A stretch of 64,000 nt of DNA from Rugamonas fusca (GCF_014042365.1 NZ_JACEZS010000018.1:1-64000), one strand, 5' to 3'; shown: positions 55,228-64,000, numbered from the stretch's first letter. Notes: generated by a model from the letters alone, not told the origin. Numbers and translations are program-made.

Positions 55228-57441
55228 ATGTCCCTGTCCGACCCGCCAGCCGGTACGCCGGCCACGCCTGCGCTCGCCTCGTCCATCTTCGACTACTGGG
55301 TCGACGCATGGCAGCGTTCCATCCTCACCCTCGATGTGCTGCGCGAGCGCGGCAACATCTATGCCGAGCATGAGCAATCGGGCAAGCCGCCCGTGCTGGT
55401 GTTCGACTACGACATCATCGTCGATGGCCGCAAGCTGGAACGGCCGGCCAACTACGCGCTGGCCGCCATCAAGCCGCCGCCCGGCTGCCCGCCCACCGAC
55501 CCGCACAAGCGCCCCTTCGTCGTGATCGACCCGCGCGCCGGCCACGGCCCCGGCATCGGCGGCTCCAAGATCGACAGCGAGATCGGCATCGCGCTGCGCC
55601 AGGGCCACCCGTGCTACTTCGTGATGTTCTTCCCGCAGCCGGTGCCGGGCCAGACGGTCGAATGCGTGACGGCGGCCGAGCGGGTATTCCTGGCCAAGGT
55701 CAACGCCCTGCATCCGGGCGACGCCGGCAAGCCTTTCGTGATCGGCAACTGCCAGGGCGGCTGGGCGCTGATGATGCTGGCCGCGCTGGAGCCGGAACTG
55801 GTGGGCCCCATCCTGCTGGCCGGTTCGCCGATCTCCTACTGGTCCGGGGTGCACGGCAAATACCCGATGCGCTACACGGGCGGCCTGCTGGGCGGCACCT
55901 GGCCCGCCTCGCTGGCCGGCGACCTGGGCAACGGCAAGTTCGACGGCGCCCACCTGGTCAACAACTTCGAGCAGCTGGACCCGGCCAACACCTACTGGCA
56001 CAAGCCCTACGGCCTGTACGCCAAGGTCGACACGGAACGCCAGCGCTTCCTGGAGTTCGAGCGCTGGTGGGGCGGCCACTTCCTGCTCAACAAGGAGGAA
56101 ATGGAGTGGATTACCCAGAACCTGTTCGTCGGCAACCGCCTGAGCGCCGGTGAAATCTTCCATGATGACGGCCGCAGCCAGGTCAACCTGCGCCACATCC
56201 GCTCGCCCATCATCGTGTTCGCCTCGTGGGGCGACAACATCACGCCGCCCCAGCAGGCGCTGAACTGGATCCCGGACCTGTACGCCAACGCCGGCGAGAT
56301 CCGCGACAACGAGCAGACCATCGTCTACTTCCTGCACGAGCACGTGGGCCACCTGGGCATCTTCGTGTCGGCCGGCGTGGCCAACCGCGAGCACACGGAA
56401 CTGGCCAACGCGCTGGACCTGATCGACGTGCTGCCGCCGGGCCTGTACGAAGCCATCATCACCGACACCCACCCGGACATGCCGGGCCTGGAATTTGCCA
56501 GCGGGCGCTACGTGATCCGCTTCGAGCCGCGCGAAGTGAGCGACATCCTGGCGCTCGGTGAAGGGCGCGACGACGAGCGCGCGTTCGAAGTGGTGCGCCG
56601 CGTGGCCCAGGTCAACCAGGCCATGTACGACCGTTTCGTCTCGCCGGCCGTGCGCGCCATGTCCAACGAGACGACGGCCGCCGTCTACCGCAACCTGAAC
56701 TGGGCGCGGCTGGAGCGGCACCTGATCTCGGACAGCAATCCCTTCGTCAAGGCCGTGGCGCCGCTGGCCGAAGCCGTGCGCGCCCAGCGCCGCCCGGTGG
56801 CGCCCGACAACCCGCTGCTGCAGGCCGAACAACAGGCCAGCACCATGATCGGACAATTGTGGGACAGCTACCGCGACCTGCGCGACAGCGCCTGCGAGAA
56901 CCTGTTCAAGGCCGTCTACGAATCGCCGCTGACGGCGGCGCTGGTGGGCCTGGCGCCCAACGCGCCGCACCTGAACCGTCCCCGTGGGCGCAGCCGCGAG
57001 CAGGACGAACTGCTGCGCCTGCGCCGCGCCGAACGCGAGACGTGGTTCGAACGGGGCAGCCAGGAATCGGGCTTCCTGCGGCTGGTGATCTACGTGGCCA
57101 GCGGCGTGGGCGTGGTGGACAAGCGGCCATACGACGGCATCCGCCAGCTGATGCGCGAACGGGGGCTGGACCAGACCATCACGCTGAACCAGCTCAAACA
57201 CGCCGTCAACCTGCAGACCTACCTGGTACGGCTGGACGAAGAGCGCGCCCTGCAAGGCTTGCGCGTGCTGCTGCCCACGCTGGCCCAGCGGCGCGAAGCG
57301 CTGCACCTGGCGCGCGGCCTGCTGGCCCGCAGCGGGCCGATCAAGGAGGAAAAACGCTTGCGGCTGCAGCACGTGGCGGCCATCCTGCAGGTGGACGAGA
57401 CGGCCGCCCCGGCCGTCAGCGAACCGGGGCCGGAGATGTAA
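55228..57441 (+). CDS. DUF3141 protein, PHA synthase-like alpha/beta hydrolase
   Basis: Large protein of 737 residues. The first 400 residues are an alpha/beta hydrolase related to PHA synthase: the lipase-box equivalent VIGNCQGGWALMML has Cys175 as nucleophile; Asp336 lies in VFASWGDNITPPQQ and His375 in HVGHLGIFVS. The 161-residue Cys-to-Asp spacing equals that of PhaC of Cupriavidus necator (Cys319, Asp480). The remaining 340 residues are helical (QVNQAMYDRFVSPAVRAMSN, QTITLNQLKHAVNLQTYLVR) and match no domain I know. Substrate is unproved; a PHA synthase or depolymerase role is inferred from the triad and the phasin next door. Confidence 0.88.
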   Translation: MSLSDPPAGTPATPALASSIFDYWVDAWQRSILTLDVLRERGNIYAEHEQSGKPPVLVFDYDIIVDGRKLERPANYALAAIKPPPGCPPTDPHKRPFVVIDPRAGHGPGIGGSKIDSEIGIALRQGHPCYFVMFFPQPVPGQTVECVTAAERVFLAKVNALHPGDAGKPFVIGNCQGGWALMMLAALEPELVGPILLAGSPISYWSGVHGKYPMRYTGGLLGGTWPASLAGDLGNGKFDGAHLVNNFEQLDPANTYWHKPYGLYAKVDTERQRFLEFERWWGGHFLLNKEEMEWITQNLFVGNRLSAGEIFHDDGRSQVNLRHIRSPIIVFASWGDNITPPQQALNWIPDLYANAGEIRDNEQTIVYFLHEHVGHLGIFVSAGVANREHTELANALDLIDVLPPGLYEAIITDTHPDMPGLEFASGRYVIRFEPREVSDILALGEGRDDERAFEVVRRVAQVNQAMYDRFVSPAVRAMSNETTAAVYRNLNWARLERHLISDSNPFVKAVAPLAEAVRAQRRPVAPDNPLLQAEQQASTMIGQLWDSYRDLRDSACENLFKAVYESPLTAALVGLAPNAPHLNRPRGRSREQDELLRLRRAERETWFERGSQESGFLRLVIYVASGVGVVDKRPYDGIRQLMRERGLDQTITLNQLKHAVNLQTYLVRLDEERALQGLRVLLPTLAQRREALHLARGLLARSGPIKEEKRLRLQHVAAILQVDETAAPAVSEPGPEM

Positions 57442-57455
57442 AGGCGTGCCGCCGC

Positions 57456-58409
57456 TTAGCCGGGATGGGCCACGGCGGCGCCGGGCATGGTGCCGCCTTC
57501 GCTGCCATCGGGATAGATGTCGTGGAACTTGCTGAAGTCGAGGATGCGCAGGTCGCCTTCCTGCTTGTCGGACAGGATGTCGGCGAAGTGGTGGTTGAAG
57601 AAGATGTGCTCGGCCGAATAGCTCTGGCGCGCGTGGACGAAGTCATTGAGCGTGTCGTCCGTGCCGGACACGCCCACCGTCAGCGTCGTCCCCTCGTTGA
57701 TCAGGTCCTGGCGCGTCTTGCCCCACAGCGGGCTGCTCTCGTCGATGCGGTGCATGATGGTCCACGTGAGCGCGAACACGGTGGTCTGGTCGCGTTCCAG
57801 CTTGAGATCGTAGAAGCGAGTGAACAACTGGCCCTCCTGGGTCGTCTCGCGCCGCACCAGCGAGGCCCGCACGGACGCTTCCAGGATCAGGTTGGAGCGT
57901 TCGTTCCCGGCCCGCAGCATCAGCGTGGGCACGCCATTGAACGGCGTGATAACGGCCGAATCGGAAAACATGATGCGCGACGTGGGCCGCGAGAAGCGCG
58001 CGAACAGCAGGCCCGTGACCACCGCCACCTCCACCATGCCCAGCATGATCTCGATGGACGCCACCACGTGGCCGTAGGTGCTGCCCGGATTCATGTAGCC
58101 ATAGCCCACCGTGGCCAGCGTCTCGATCGAGAAGAACACGGTATCGAGGTAAGAGTCCGGGCGGGCGTTGGCGACGGAGCCGGGCACCAGGTAGAACGCG
58201 CTGGCGAACAGCAGGTTGGTCAGCACGTAGATGGTGGAAAACAACAGGAAGAAGCGGGTCCACGTGAGCGTCAGCATCCAGTGGTAGATGTCGGCCCAGT
58301 ACCAGCGCGGCAGGCCGATGCGCTTGATGCGCGAATTGCCCATGCGGAAGGTGCCCCGCTCGGCGCCCACCTTGGGCCGCAACGGCCCCTTGACTGGCTC
58401 TGCGCTCAT
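57456..58409 (-). CDS. Inward-rectifier-type potassium channel (KirBac)
   Basis: Tetrameric K+ channel subunit of 317 residues. Slide-helix region (IYHWMLTLTWTRFFLLFSTI), first membrane helix (LLFSTIYVLTNLLFASAFYL), pore helix and selectivity filter FFSIETLATVGYGYMNPGST, second helix (ASIEIMLGMVEVAVVTGLLF), then the cytosolic immunoglobulin-like Kir domain (GVPTLMLRAGNERSNLILEA to LRILDFSKFHDIYPDGSEGG). Convergent with the DUF3141 gene. It lies 10 bases downstream of def and could share its transcript. Confidence 0.95.
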   Translation of the reverse strand: MSAEPVKGPLRPKVGAERGTFRMGNSRIKRIGLPRWYWADIYHWMLTLTWTRFFLLFSTIYVLTNLLFASAFYLVPGSVANARPDSYLDTVFFSIETLATVGYGYMNPGSTYGHVVASIEIMLGMVEVAVVTGLLFARFSRPTSRIMFSDSAVITPFNGVPTLMLRAGNERSNLILEASVRASLVRRETTQEGQLFTRFYDLKLERDQTTVFALTWTIMHRIDESSPLWGKTRQDLINEGTTLTVGVSGTDDTLNDFVHARQSYSAEHIFFNHHFADILSDKQEGDLRILDFSKFHDIYPDGSEGGTMPGAAVAHPG

Positions 58410-58419
58410 CGTGCCCCGC

Positions 58420-58956
58420 TCAATCGTCGTCGTTGGGATCGCGGTCAGGGAACATCACGTCGGTGAAGCCGAACCGGGAGAAGTCCTTGATGCGCATCGG
58501 GTACAGGATGCCGTGCAGGTGGTCCACCTCGTGCTGCACCACGCGCGCGTGGAAGCCATCCACCTCGCGCACGATGGGCTGGTTGAACTGGTCCACGCCC
58601 ACGTAGCGCAACCGGGTCCAGCGCGGCACGCTGGCGCGCAGGCCGGGCACGGACAAGCAGCCCTCGTAGCCTTCCTCCTGTTCGTCCGACAGCGGCGTGA
58701 GCACGGGATTGATCAATACCGTTTCCGGTACCTGGGGCGCGTCCGGATAGCGCGTGTTCTGCTTGAAGCCGTAGATCACCAGTTGCAGGTTGACGCCGAT
58801 CTGCGGCGCGGCCAGGCCGGCCCCATTGGCCGCGTGCATGGTGTCGAACATGTCGGCGATCAGGCGTTCCATGGCCGGCGTGCCGAATTCGCGCACCGGC
58901 TCGGCCACCCGCAGCAAACGCGGATCGCCCATCTTGAGGATCTCGCGCACGGTCAT
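58420..58956 (-). CDS. def: Peptide deformylase
   Basis: Metalloenzyme of 178 residues that removes formyl from nascent proteins. All three motifs are present: GAGLAAPQIG, EGCLSVPG (metal Cys), and HEVDHLHG (metal His and catalytic Glu). The C-terminal tail FPDRDPNDDD is acidic. It overlaps galU by four bases. Another def copy near fmt is usual in this group, so this may be a second deformylase. Confidence 0.96.
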   Translation of the reverse strand: MTVREILKMGDPRLLRVAEPVREFGTPAMERLIADMFDTMHAANGAGLAAPQIGVNLQLVIYGFKQNTRYPDAPQVPETVLINPVLTPLSDEQEEGYEGCLSVPGLRASVPRWTRLRYVGVDQFNQPIVREVDGFHARVVQHEVDHLHGILYPMRIKDFSRFGFTDVMFPDRDPNDDD

Positions 58957-59879
58957 GGCTGGCCCCCGGCCTGCTCGCCTTGCTGCTCACTTTTAAGCTG
59001 GCACTGGACTTCGCGCAGGAAGGTGCAATAGGCGTCGCCGATTTCGGCGTGCTTCAAGCCCATGGCGGTGGTCGCCTTCAGGTAGCCCAGCTTGGAGCCG
59101 CAGTCGTAGCGCTGGCCCTGGTAGCGGTAGGCCAGCACACGTTCATCCTTCATCAGGGCGGCGATACCGTCCGTGAGCTGGATCTCGCCGCCGGTGCCGG
59201 CGCCGATGTGCTCCAGGTAGTCGAAGATGCGGCCCGACAGCACGTAGCGCCCCACCACGGCCAGCGTGGACGGCGCGTCGTCCGGCTGCGGCTTTTCCAC
59301 GATGCCGTGCACCAGTTCCAGGTTGGGCTGGTAGGCCGAGGCGCTGACGATACCGTAGTGCTTGGTTTCGTTGCGCGGCACGTTCTGCACCGCCAGCACG
59401 CTGCAGCGCTCGTAGGCGTACAAGTCCGTCATCTGGGCCAGCACAGGCTTGACGCCGTCGGGCGTGTCCATGAAATCGTCAGCCAGCAGCACGGCGAACG
59501 GGTCGTCGCCCACCACGGGACGGGCGCACAACACGGCATGGCCCAGGCCCAGCGGCGCGGACTGGCGGATGTAGATGCAGTTGACGTGCTTGGGGATCAC
59601 GTTCTGGACGAATTCGAGCAACCGGGTCTTGCCGGCCGCTTCCAGTTCCGATTCCAGCTCATAGGCCGTGTCGAAGTGGTCTTCGATGGCGCGCTTGTTG
59701 CGGCCCGTGATGAAGATCATCTCCGTGATGCCGGCCGCCACCGCCTCTTCCACCGCATACTGGATCAGCGGCTTGTCCACGATGGGCAGCATTTCCTTGG
59801 GCTGGGCCTTGGTCGCGGGCAGGAACCGGCTGCCCAGTCCTGCCACCGGGAATACTGCCTTGGTAATTTTCTTCGTCAT
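58953..59879 (-). CDS. galU: UTP-glucose-1-phosphate uridylyltransferase
   Basis: Enzyme of 308 residues making UDP-glucose for LPS core, capsule and trehalose. Nucleotide-binding motif VFPVAGLGSRFLPATKAQPK, IDKP-type loop LPIVDKPLIQYAVEEA, sugar-site PFAVLLADDFMDTP, VHGIVEKPQPDDAP and YDCGSKLGYLKATT. Coupled by four-base overlaps with ligA upstream and def downstream. Confidence 0.97.
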   Translation of the reverse strand: MTKKITKAVFPVAGLGSRFLPATKAQPKEMLPIVDKPLIQYAVEEAVAAGITEMIFITGRNKRAIEDHFDTAYELESELEAAGKTRLLEFVQNVIPKHVNCIYIRQSAPLGLGHAVLCARPVVGDDPFAVLLADDFMDTPDGVKPVLAQMTDLYAYERCSVLAVQNVPRNETKHYGIVSASAYQPNLELVHGIVEKPQPDDAPSTLAVVGRYVLSGRIFDYLEHIGAGTGGEIQLTDGIAALMKDERVLAYRYQGQRYDCGSKLGYLKATTAMGLKHAEIGDAYCTFLREVQCQLKSEQQGEQAGGQP

Positions 59880-62281
59880 GCCACACTTCCATTGTCTGTT
59901 GCGGCAGCCGCCGCGGGCTGCCCATGTAACGCCAATAATGCCAGCAAGCCCGCTTCGTCGAGGATCGCCAGATCAAGTTCCTGCGCTTTGGCCAGCTTGC
60001 TGCCGGCGTCGGCCCCGGCCACCACGTAGCCCGTCTTCTTGGACACGGAACCGGCCACGCGGCCGCCGGCCGCCTCGATCAGGGCCGCCGCCTGGTCGCG
60101 GCTCAGGTTGGGCAAGGTGCCCGTCAGGACAAAGGTCTTGCCGCTCAAGGCGCTTTCCACCACGGCGGCCGCGGCCGGCATCTGCGCCAGCAGGTCCGTG
60201 CGCAAGGCATCCAGCGCCAGCAGCTGTTCGCGGTGGCCGGGCTGCTCCATCCAGTCGCGCAGCGCCTCGGCCACGGCGGCCGGCAGGCCGAACACGTCGA
60301 AGATCTTCAGGTAGGCCAGCGCTTCCAGCGTGACGCCCTGCTCCACCAGCTGCTTGCTGCGCGGCTCCGTCAACTTGGGAATGGCCAGCGCGGCCAGCAG
60401 CTTGACCGTATCGAGCCGCTCGCGCAGCTTGGCGCTGGGCGCATGTTCGCCCTGCGGCTGCACGCCTTCGGCCAGCAGCGCATCGATGGCTTGCTGGTTT
60501 TTGGGTTCGGCGAAAAAATCCGCGATCGATTCTGCCACCGTGCCGCCGATATCAGGCAGCACGCGCAGCAGCGCCACGGGCGCGCGCCGCACCAGCTCGA
60601 AGCGGCCCAGCCATTCGGCCAGGGTCTTGGCCGTCGATTCGCCCACGTGGCGGATGCCGAGCGCGAACAACAGCCGTTCCAGCGGCGGGCGCTTGGCGGC
60701 GGCGATCGCCTCCAGCAGGTTCTCGGCCCACTTGGTGGCCACCTTGCCTTGCTGGACAGTCTCGGGCGTGGTGCCGTCGCGCTCATCGGCCAGCCGCTTC
60801 ATTTTCAGCAGGTCGTCCAGCGTGAGCCGGTACAGGTCCGACACGCCGTGCACCAGGCCCGCTTCCACCAGGTTGTCGATGTAGCGGTCGCCCAGGCCTT
60901 CGATGTCCATCATGCGGCGGCCGGCGAAGTGGCGGATCGCCTCCTTGCGCTGGGCCGAGCAGAACAACCCACCCGAGCAGCGGGCGATGGCTTCATCTTC
61001 CTCGCGCACCACGTGCGAACCGCACACGGGGCAATGCTTGGGCAGCTCGTATGGCGGCGGCGCCGGCTGCGGGCGCTTGTCCAGCACCACGGCCAGCACT
61101 TCGGGAATCACGTCGCCGGCGCGGCGCACGATCACCGTGTCGCCCACGCGCACATCCTTGCGGCGCACTTCGTCCTCGTTGTGCAGCGTGGCGTTGGTGA
61201 CGTTGACGCCCCCGACGAAGACAGAGGCCAGCCGCGCCACGGGCGTGATGGCGCCCGTGCGACCCACCTGCACTTCGATCGCCTGCACCGTCGTCAGCGC
61301 TTCCTCGGCCGGGAACTTGTGGGCCAGCGCAAAGCGGGGCGCGCGCGACACGTAGCCAAGCACGCGCTGGTCCTGCAGCCGGTTGGCCTTGTACACGACG
61401 CCGTCGATTTCATAGGGCATGTTGGGACGGTTGGCGCCGATGGTGCGGTAGTAGCCCAGCAAGCCATCGACGCCATGCACGACAGAGGCCTCGCGCGCCA
61501 CGGGCAGGCCCAGCGTGCGGTACCAGTCCAGCAGCGCCGAATGGGACTCGGGCATGGGCGCCCCTTCCAGCGCGCCGATGCCGTAGGCGAAAAAGCTCAG
61601 CTTGCGCTGGCTGGTGATGCGCGAATCGAGCTGGCGCAAGGTGCCGGCCGCCGCATTGCGCGGATTGACGAATTCCTTGTGGCCGGCGGCGCGCTGGCGC
61701 TCGTTCATGCGCTCGAAATCGGCCTTGAACATCAGCACTTCGCCGCGCACGTCGAGCACGGCCGGCGGATGGGGCGTGTCCAGGCGCAGCGGGATGCTGC
61801 GGATGGTCTTGACGTTGGCCGTCACATCCTCGCCCGTGTAGCCATCGCCGCGCGTGGCGGCCTGCACCAGCACGCCATCGACGTAGCGCAGGTTGATGGC
61901 CAGGCCGTCGTACTTGACCTCGGCCGCGTATTCGACCTGCACCGCATCCAGCCCTTCGCGCACGCGGCGGTCGAAGTTGACGATGTCCTCATCGTTGAAA
62001 CCGTTGTTCAGCGACAGCATGGGCACGGCGTGCGTGACCTGCTCGAACTGGGGCAGCGGCGGCGCGCCCACGCGCAAGGTGGGCGAGTCGGGCTGGGCCA
62101 GCTCGGGATGGGCCGCCTCCAGTTGCTGCAATTCCAGGAACAGCTTGTCGTACTCCGCGTCCGGGATGGTGGGCGCGTCCAGCACATGATAGGCGTGCAG
62201 GTGCTTGTTCAGCTCCGCGCCCAGGGCGGCCATCCGGGCCGCCACTGCCGTCATGTCCGTGTTGTGTTGCGTATTGCTCAT
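59876..62281 (-). CDS. ligA: NAD-dependent DNA ligase, unusually long
   Basis: Replicative ligase of 801 residues, against about 670-690 in most bacteria. Order: Ia domain (YHVLDAPTIPDAEYDKLFLE), adenylation domain with Lys123 in EVKYDGLAINL, OB fold (ITPVARLASVFVGGVNVTNA), zinc finger (CPVCGSHVV, then ARCSGGLFCSAQ), helix-hairpin-helix units (to about 607), and C-terminal BRCT (about 711-785, GKTFVLTGTLPNLSRDQAAA). An extra stretch at about 608-708 precedes the BRCT and resembles the preceding HhH unit (see findings). Start at 62281 by context; an ATG nine codons later is possible. Follows zipA after 10 bases. Confidence 0.96.
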   Translation of the reverse strand: MSNTQHNTDMTAVAARMAALGAELNKHLHAYHVLDAPTIPDAEYDKLFLELQQLEAAHPELAQPDSPTLRVGAPPLPQFEQVTHAVPMLSLNNGFNDEDIVNFDRRVREGLDAVQVEYAAEVKYDGLAINLRYVDGVLVQAATRGDGYTGEDVTANVKTIRSIPLRLDTPHPPAVLDVRGEVLMFKADFERMNERQRAAGHKEFVNPRNAAAGTLRQLDSRITSQRKLSFFAYGIGALEGAPMPESHSALLDWYRTLGLPVAREASVVHGVDGLLGYYRTIGANRPNMPYEIDGVVYKANRLQDQRVLGYVSRAPRFALAHKFPAEEALTTVQAIEVQVGRTGAITPVARLASVFVGGVNVTNATLHNEDEVRRKDVRVGDTVIVRRAGDVIPEVLAVVLDKRPQPAPPPYELPKHCPVCGSHVVREEDEAIARCSGGLFCSAQRKEAIRHFAGRRMMDIEGLGDRYIDNLVEAGLVHGVSDLYRLTLDDLLKMKRLADERDGTTPETVQQGKVATKWAENLLEAIAAAKRPPLERLLFALGIRHVGESTAKTLAEWLGRFELVRRAPVALLRVLPDIGGTVAESIADFFAEPKNQQAIDALLAEGVQPQGEHAPSAKLRERLDTVKLLAALAIPKLTEPRSKQLVEQGVTLEALAYLKIFDVFGLPAAVAEALRDWMEQPGHREQLLALDALRTDLLAQMPAAAAVVESALSGKTFVLTGTLPNLSRDQAAALIEAAGGRVAGSVSKKTGYVVAGADAGSKLAKAQELDLAILDEAGLLALLALHGQPAAAAATDNGSVA

Positions 62282-62291
62282 TACCCTGCTT

Positions 62292-63422
62292 TCAGCTGAA
62301 CACGCGCAGCGCGCGCGAGGAACCGGCCGGGATATCGGACGCTTCCATCTCGGCGTAGAAATCCTGCACCTGGCCCTTGATTTCTTCCAGTGCCGCATCG
62401 CTGAGCGGCGTGTTGTAATCGTCGACGATGGTCGCGTCCAGCCGCGCCACCAGCGACTTGGCGCACGCCACCATGGCGCCGAAGCCGTCGCGGGCCGGCG
62501 CCACGCAGGGCACGTCCAGCAGCAGCGTCAGGCGCGACGTGGTTTCCTCGGCCAGCGTGACGTTGGTCGACAGCGAGAACAGGTAGCCGCCCTCGCCGTC
62601 CGGCATCACGAAGCGGCCATCGGGACGCACGTCGAAACCTTTCTTTTCCAGCGCGCCCAGCAGCGTGGCGATGGCCCATGGCGCGCCATTGCTTTGCAGG
62701 TTCACGCCCAGTTGCGCGTCGTGGCCGGCCACGAAACGGTGCAGGTTGCGGGCCTCGGCCATCACCTCGATCATGTCCGGGATTTCCGGCTCGGCGCCGA
62801 TCTCGTCGGCCATGGCGCGCAGGCGCGTGACCAGTTCCGAATATTCCAGCTCGTTCAGTGCCGTGGTGCGGCTGGCCAGCTGCACGCCACCTTGCAATTT
62901 CGTATAGACCCCGCCGTGGACGATAGGTTCCCAGTCGCCGCTGACGGCCAGGCCAATGAAGTGCACCGGCTTGTTGCCCACCAGCCGCAACGTTTGCAGC
63001 ACGGGCAGGATTTTTTCGCCGCGCACGGGCGTTTCCAGCGCCAGCGGCAGCAGGCAGTCGATCAGCGGATCGACCAGGTTGGTGGCTTGCTCGGCCAGGC
63101 TGGCCGCCGTTTCCGCCGTGGGGGCGGCGGGCGCGGCCTGGCCGTCGCCGTACTGGGCTTGGCCGGCGACGGCGCTCAAGGCGGCGGCCGCGGCCGTCGC
63201 TTCGCCGCCAGCCACGCCGGGCGCCGCACCATCGAGCGAGAAGCTCGGTTCCTGGCGCGGCACAGGAGCGTCGCCGGCGCGCATCAGCACGTCGTCATGG
63301 TCGGAGGCGAACGCCCGTTCCACGCTTTTCTTGGCCTTGTACTCCTGCCACTTGTTGTAGCTGAACACACCGACGATGAACACGCCACCGGCGCCGATTA
63401 AACTCAGTTGAAGATCTGTCAT
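62292..63422 (-). CDS. zipA: Cell division protein ZipA
   Basis: Inner-membrane divisome protein of 376 residues. Short periplasmic N-terminus and one helix (LSLIGAGGVFIVGVFSYNKW), a charged and then Ala/Pro-rich linker (residues about 30-115), and the C-terminal FtsZ-binding domain (about 130-376: VHFIGLAVSGDWEPIVHGGV, GYLFSLSTNVTLAEETTSRL, TLLLDVPCVAPARDGFGAMV). It tethers FtsZ to the membrane. Its ATG overlaps the smc stop by four bases; ligA follows. The smc-zipA-ligA order is common in betaproteobacteria. Confidence 0.95.
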   Translation of the reverse strand: MTDLQLSLIGAGGVFIVGVFSYNKWQEYKAKKSVERAFASDHDDVLMRAGDAPVPRQEPSFSLDGAAPGVAGGEATAAAAALSAVAGQAQYGDGQAAPAAPTAETAASLAEQATNLVDPLIDCLLPLALETPVRGEKILPVLQTLRLVGNKPVHFIGLAVSGDWEPIVHGGVYTKLQGGVQLASRTTALNELEYSELVTRLRAMADEIGAEPEIPDMIEVMAEARNLHRFVAGHDAQLGVNLQSNGAPWAIATLLGALEKKGFDVRPDGRFVMPDGEGGYLFSLSTNVTLAEETTSRLTLLLDVPCVAPARDGFGAMVACAKSLVARLDATIVDDYNTPLSDAALEEIKGQVQDFYAEMEASDIPAGSSRALRVFS

Positions 63423-64000
63423 GCTGCTTGTGCCTCGGAAGCAAAATTGGCGGCGGCTTCCATGTCCACCGCCACGATGCGCGATACGCCCTGCTCTTGC
63501 ATCGTCACACCGATCAGTTGATTGGCCATCTCCATCGCGATCTTGTTGTGCGAAATGAAGAGGAATTGGGTCTGGTCCGACATGCGCTTGACCATGCGGC
63601 AGAAACGTTCCGTGTTGGCGTCGTCCAGCGGCGCGTCGACCTCGTCGAGCAGGCAGAACGGCGCCGGGTTCAGGCGGAACATGGAGAACACCAGCGCCGT
63701 GGCCGTGAGCGCCTTCTCGCCGCCCGACAGCAGGTGGATGGTGGCGTTCTTCTTGCCCGGCGGCTGCGCCATCACTTGCACGCCGGAGTCGAGGATTTCA
63801 TCGCCCGTCATGATGAGCTTGGCCTGGCCGCCGCCGAACAGGATGGGGAACAGCTCGGAGAAGTGGCCGTTGACGCGGTCAAAGGTGTCTTGCAGCAGTT
63901 CGCGCGTTTCCTTGTCGATCTTTTGGATCGCATCTTCCAGCGTGTTGATGGCCTCGGTCAGGTCGGCGTTCTGGGCGTCCAGGAATTGCTTGCGTTCGGA
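63419..64000 (-). CDS. smc: Chromosome segregation protein SMC, C-terminal part
   Basis: Only the last 193 residues are in the window; the gene runs off the right edge. The visible part has the end of the coiled coil (FLDAQNADLTEAINTLEDAI), FSELFPILFGGGQAKLIMTG, the ABC signature HLLSGGEKALTATALVFSMF, Walker B with its Glu in FCLLDEVDAPLDDANTERFC, and the D/H-loop TQFLFISHNKIAMEMANQLI. Together with the absent N-terminal head it forms the ATPase that compacts chromosomes. Coupled to zipA by a four-base overlap. Confidence 0.97.
   Translation of the reverse strand, partial: SERKQFLDAQNADLTEAINTLEDAIQKIDKETRELLQDTFDRVNGHFSELFPILFGGGQAKLIMTGDEILDSGVQVMAQPPGKKNATIHLLSGGEKALTATALVFSMFRLNPAPFCLLDEVDAPLDDANTERFCRMVKRMSDQTQFLFISHNKIAMEMANQLIGVTMQEQGVSRIVAVDMEAAANFASEAQAA

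Noticed and set aside
54832..57372. 846-residue open frame antisense to the phasin and DUF3141 genes
   Set aside because: Spans two real genes with good starts and motifs; low-complexity His/Gln/Arg content.
60233..62299. 688-residue open frame antisense to ligA
   Set aside because: No domain; LigA is complete on the other strand.

Overview
The window reads as the chromosome of a high-GC betaproteobacterium of the Burkholderiales, most likely Oxalobacteraceae (Janthinobacterium/Duganella/Massilia type). The evidence is gene order (rpsB-tsf-pyrH-frr-uppS-cdsA-dxr-rseP-bamA-ompH-lpxD-fabZ-lpxA-lpxB-rnhB; smc-zipA-ligA; ppsA/ppsR divergent; smpB/ratA-rnfH divergent), a betaproteobacterial general porin, phasin and DUF3141 genes, and two PEP-CTERM proteins. 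This is inferred from protein features only; no database search was run.

Layout. 1-7200 is an accessory stretch: the N-terminus of a membrane protein cut by the window edge, a methyl-accepting chemotaxis protein, a decayed IS481-type transposase, an acyl-CoA dehydrogenase with a divergent GlxA-type regulator, and a broken tyrosine recombinase next to the 3' end of guaA. 7200-10450 is guaB-guaA. 10580-15630 holds a small DUF4124 protein and a gluconate cluster (LacI-family regulator, gluconokinase, MFS transporter, porin) with an 18-bp perfect palindromic operator. 15640-16930 is rnfH-ratA and divergent smpB. 17098-19633 is a class I cyclic-di-GMP riboswitch in front of a secreted sedolisin-type (S53) lipoprotein protease. 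19660-26400 holds an acyltransferase, a lipoprotein plus FlgO pair, a sirtuin, a DMT transporter and an NfeD/SPFH operon. 26570-31240 holds ppsA, its regulator ppsR, and a REC-EAL phosphodiesterase.

31260-46900 is a long minus-strand housekeeping block for translation, isoprenoid and phospholipid precursors, outer-membrane assembly and lipid A. 47300-54140 holds an MHFG-type PEP-CTERM protein, map, glnD, a pseudouridine synthase, a PilZ protein and a second PEP-CTERM protein with a GG-N10-GC (sigma-54-like) element upstream. 54260-57440 holds a small Cys-motif protein, a phasin and a PhaC-like DUF3141 protein. 57450-64000 (minus) carries a Kir channel, def, galU, an unusually long ligA, zipA and the 3' end of smc.

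Functional themes. Cyclic-di-GMP recurs: a REC-EAL enzyme, a PilZ effector and a riboswitch over a secreted protease, together with motility-linked genes (MCP, FlgO). The gluconate cluster is a self-contained uptake-and-phosphorylation unit. No tRNA, rRNA, CRISPR array or obvious defence system was found. The best candidates for new biology are the riboswitch-controlled S53 protease, the phasin/PhaC-like pair, the apparent HhH duplication in LigA and the uncharacterised lipoprotein beside FlgO.
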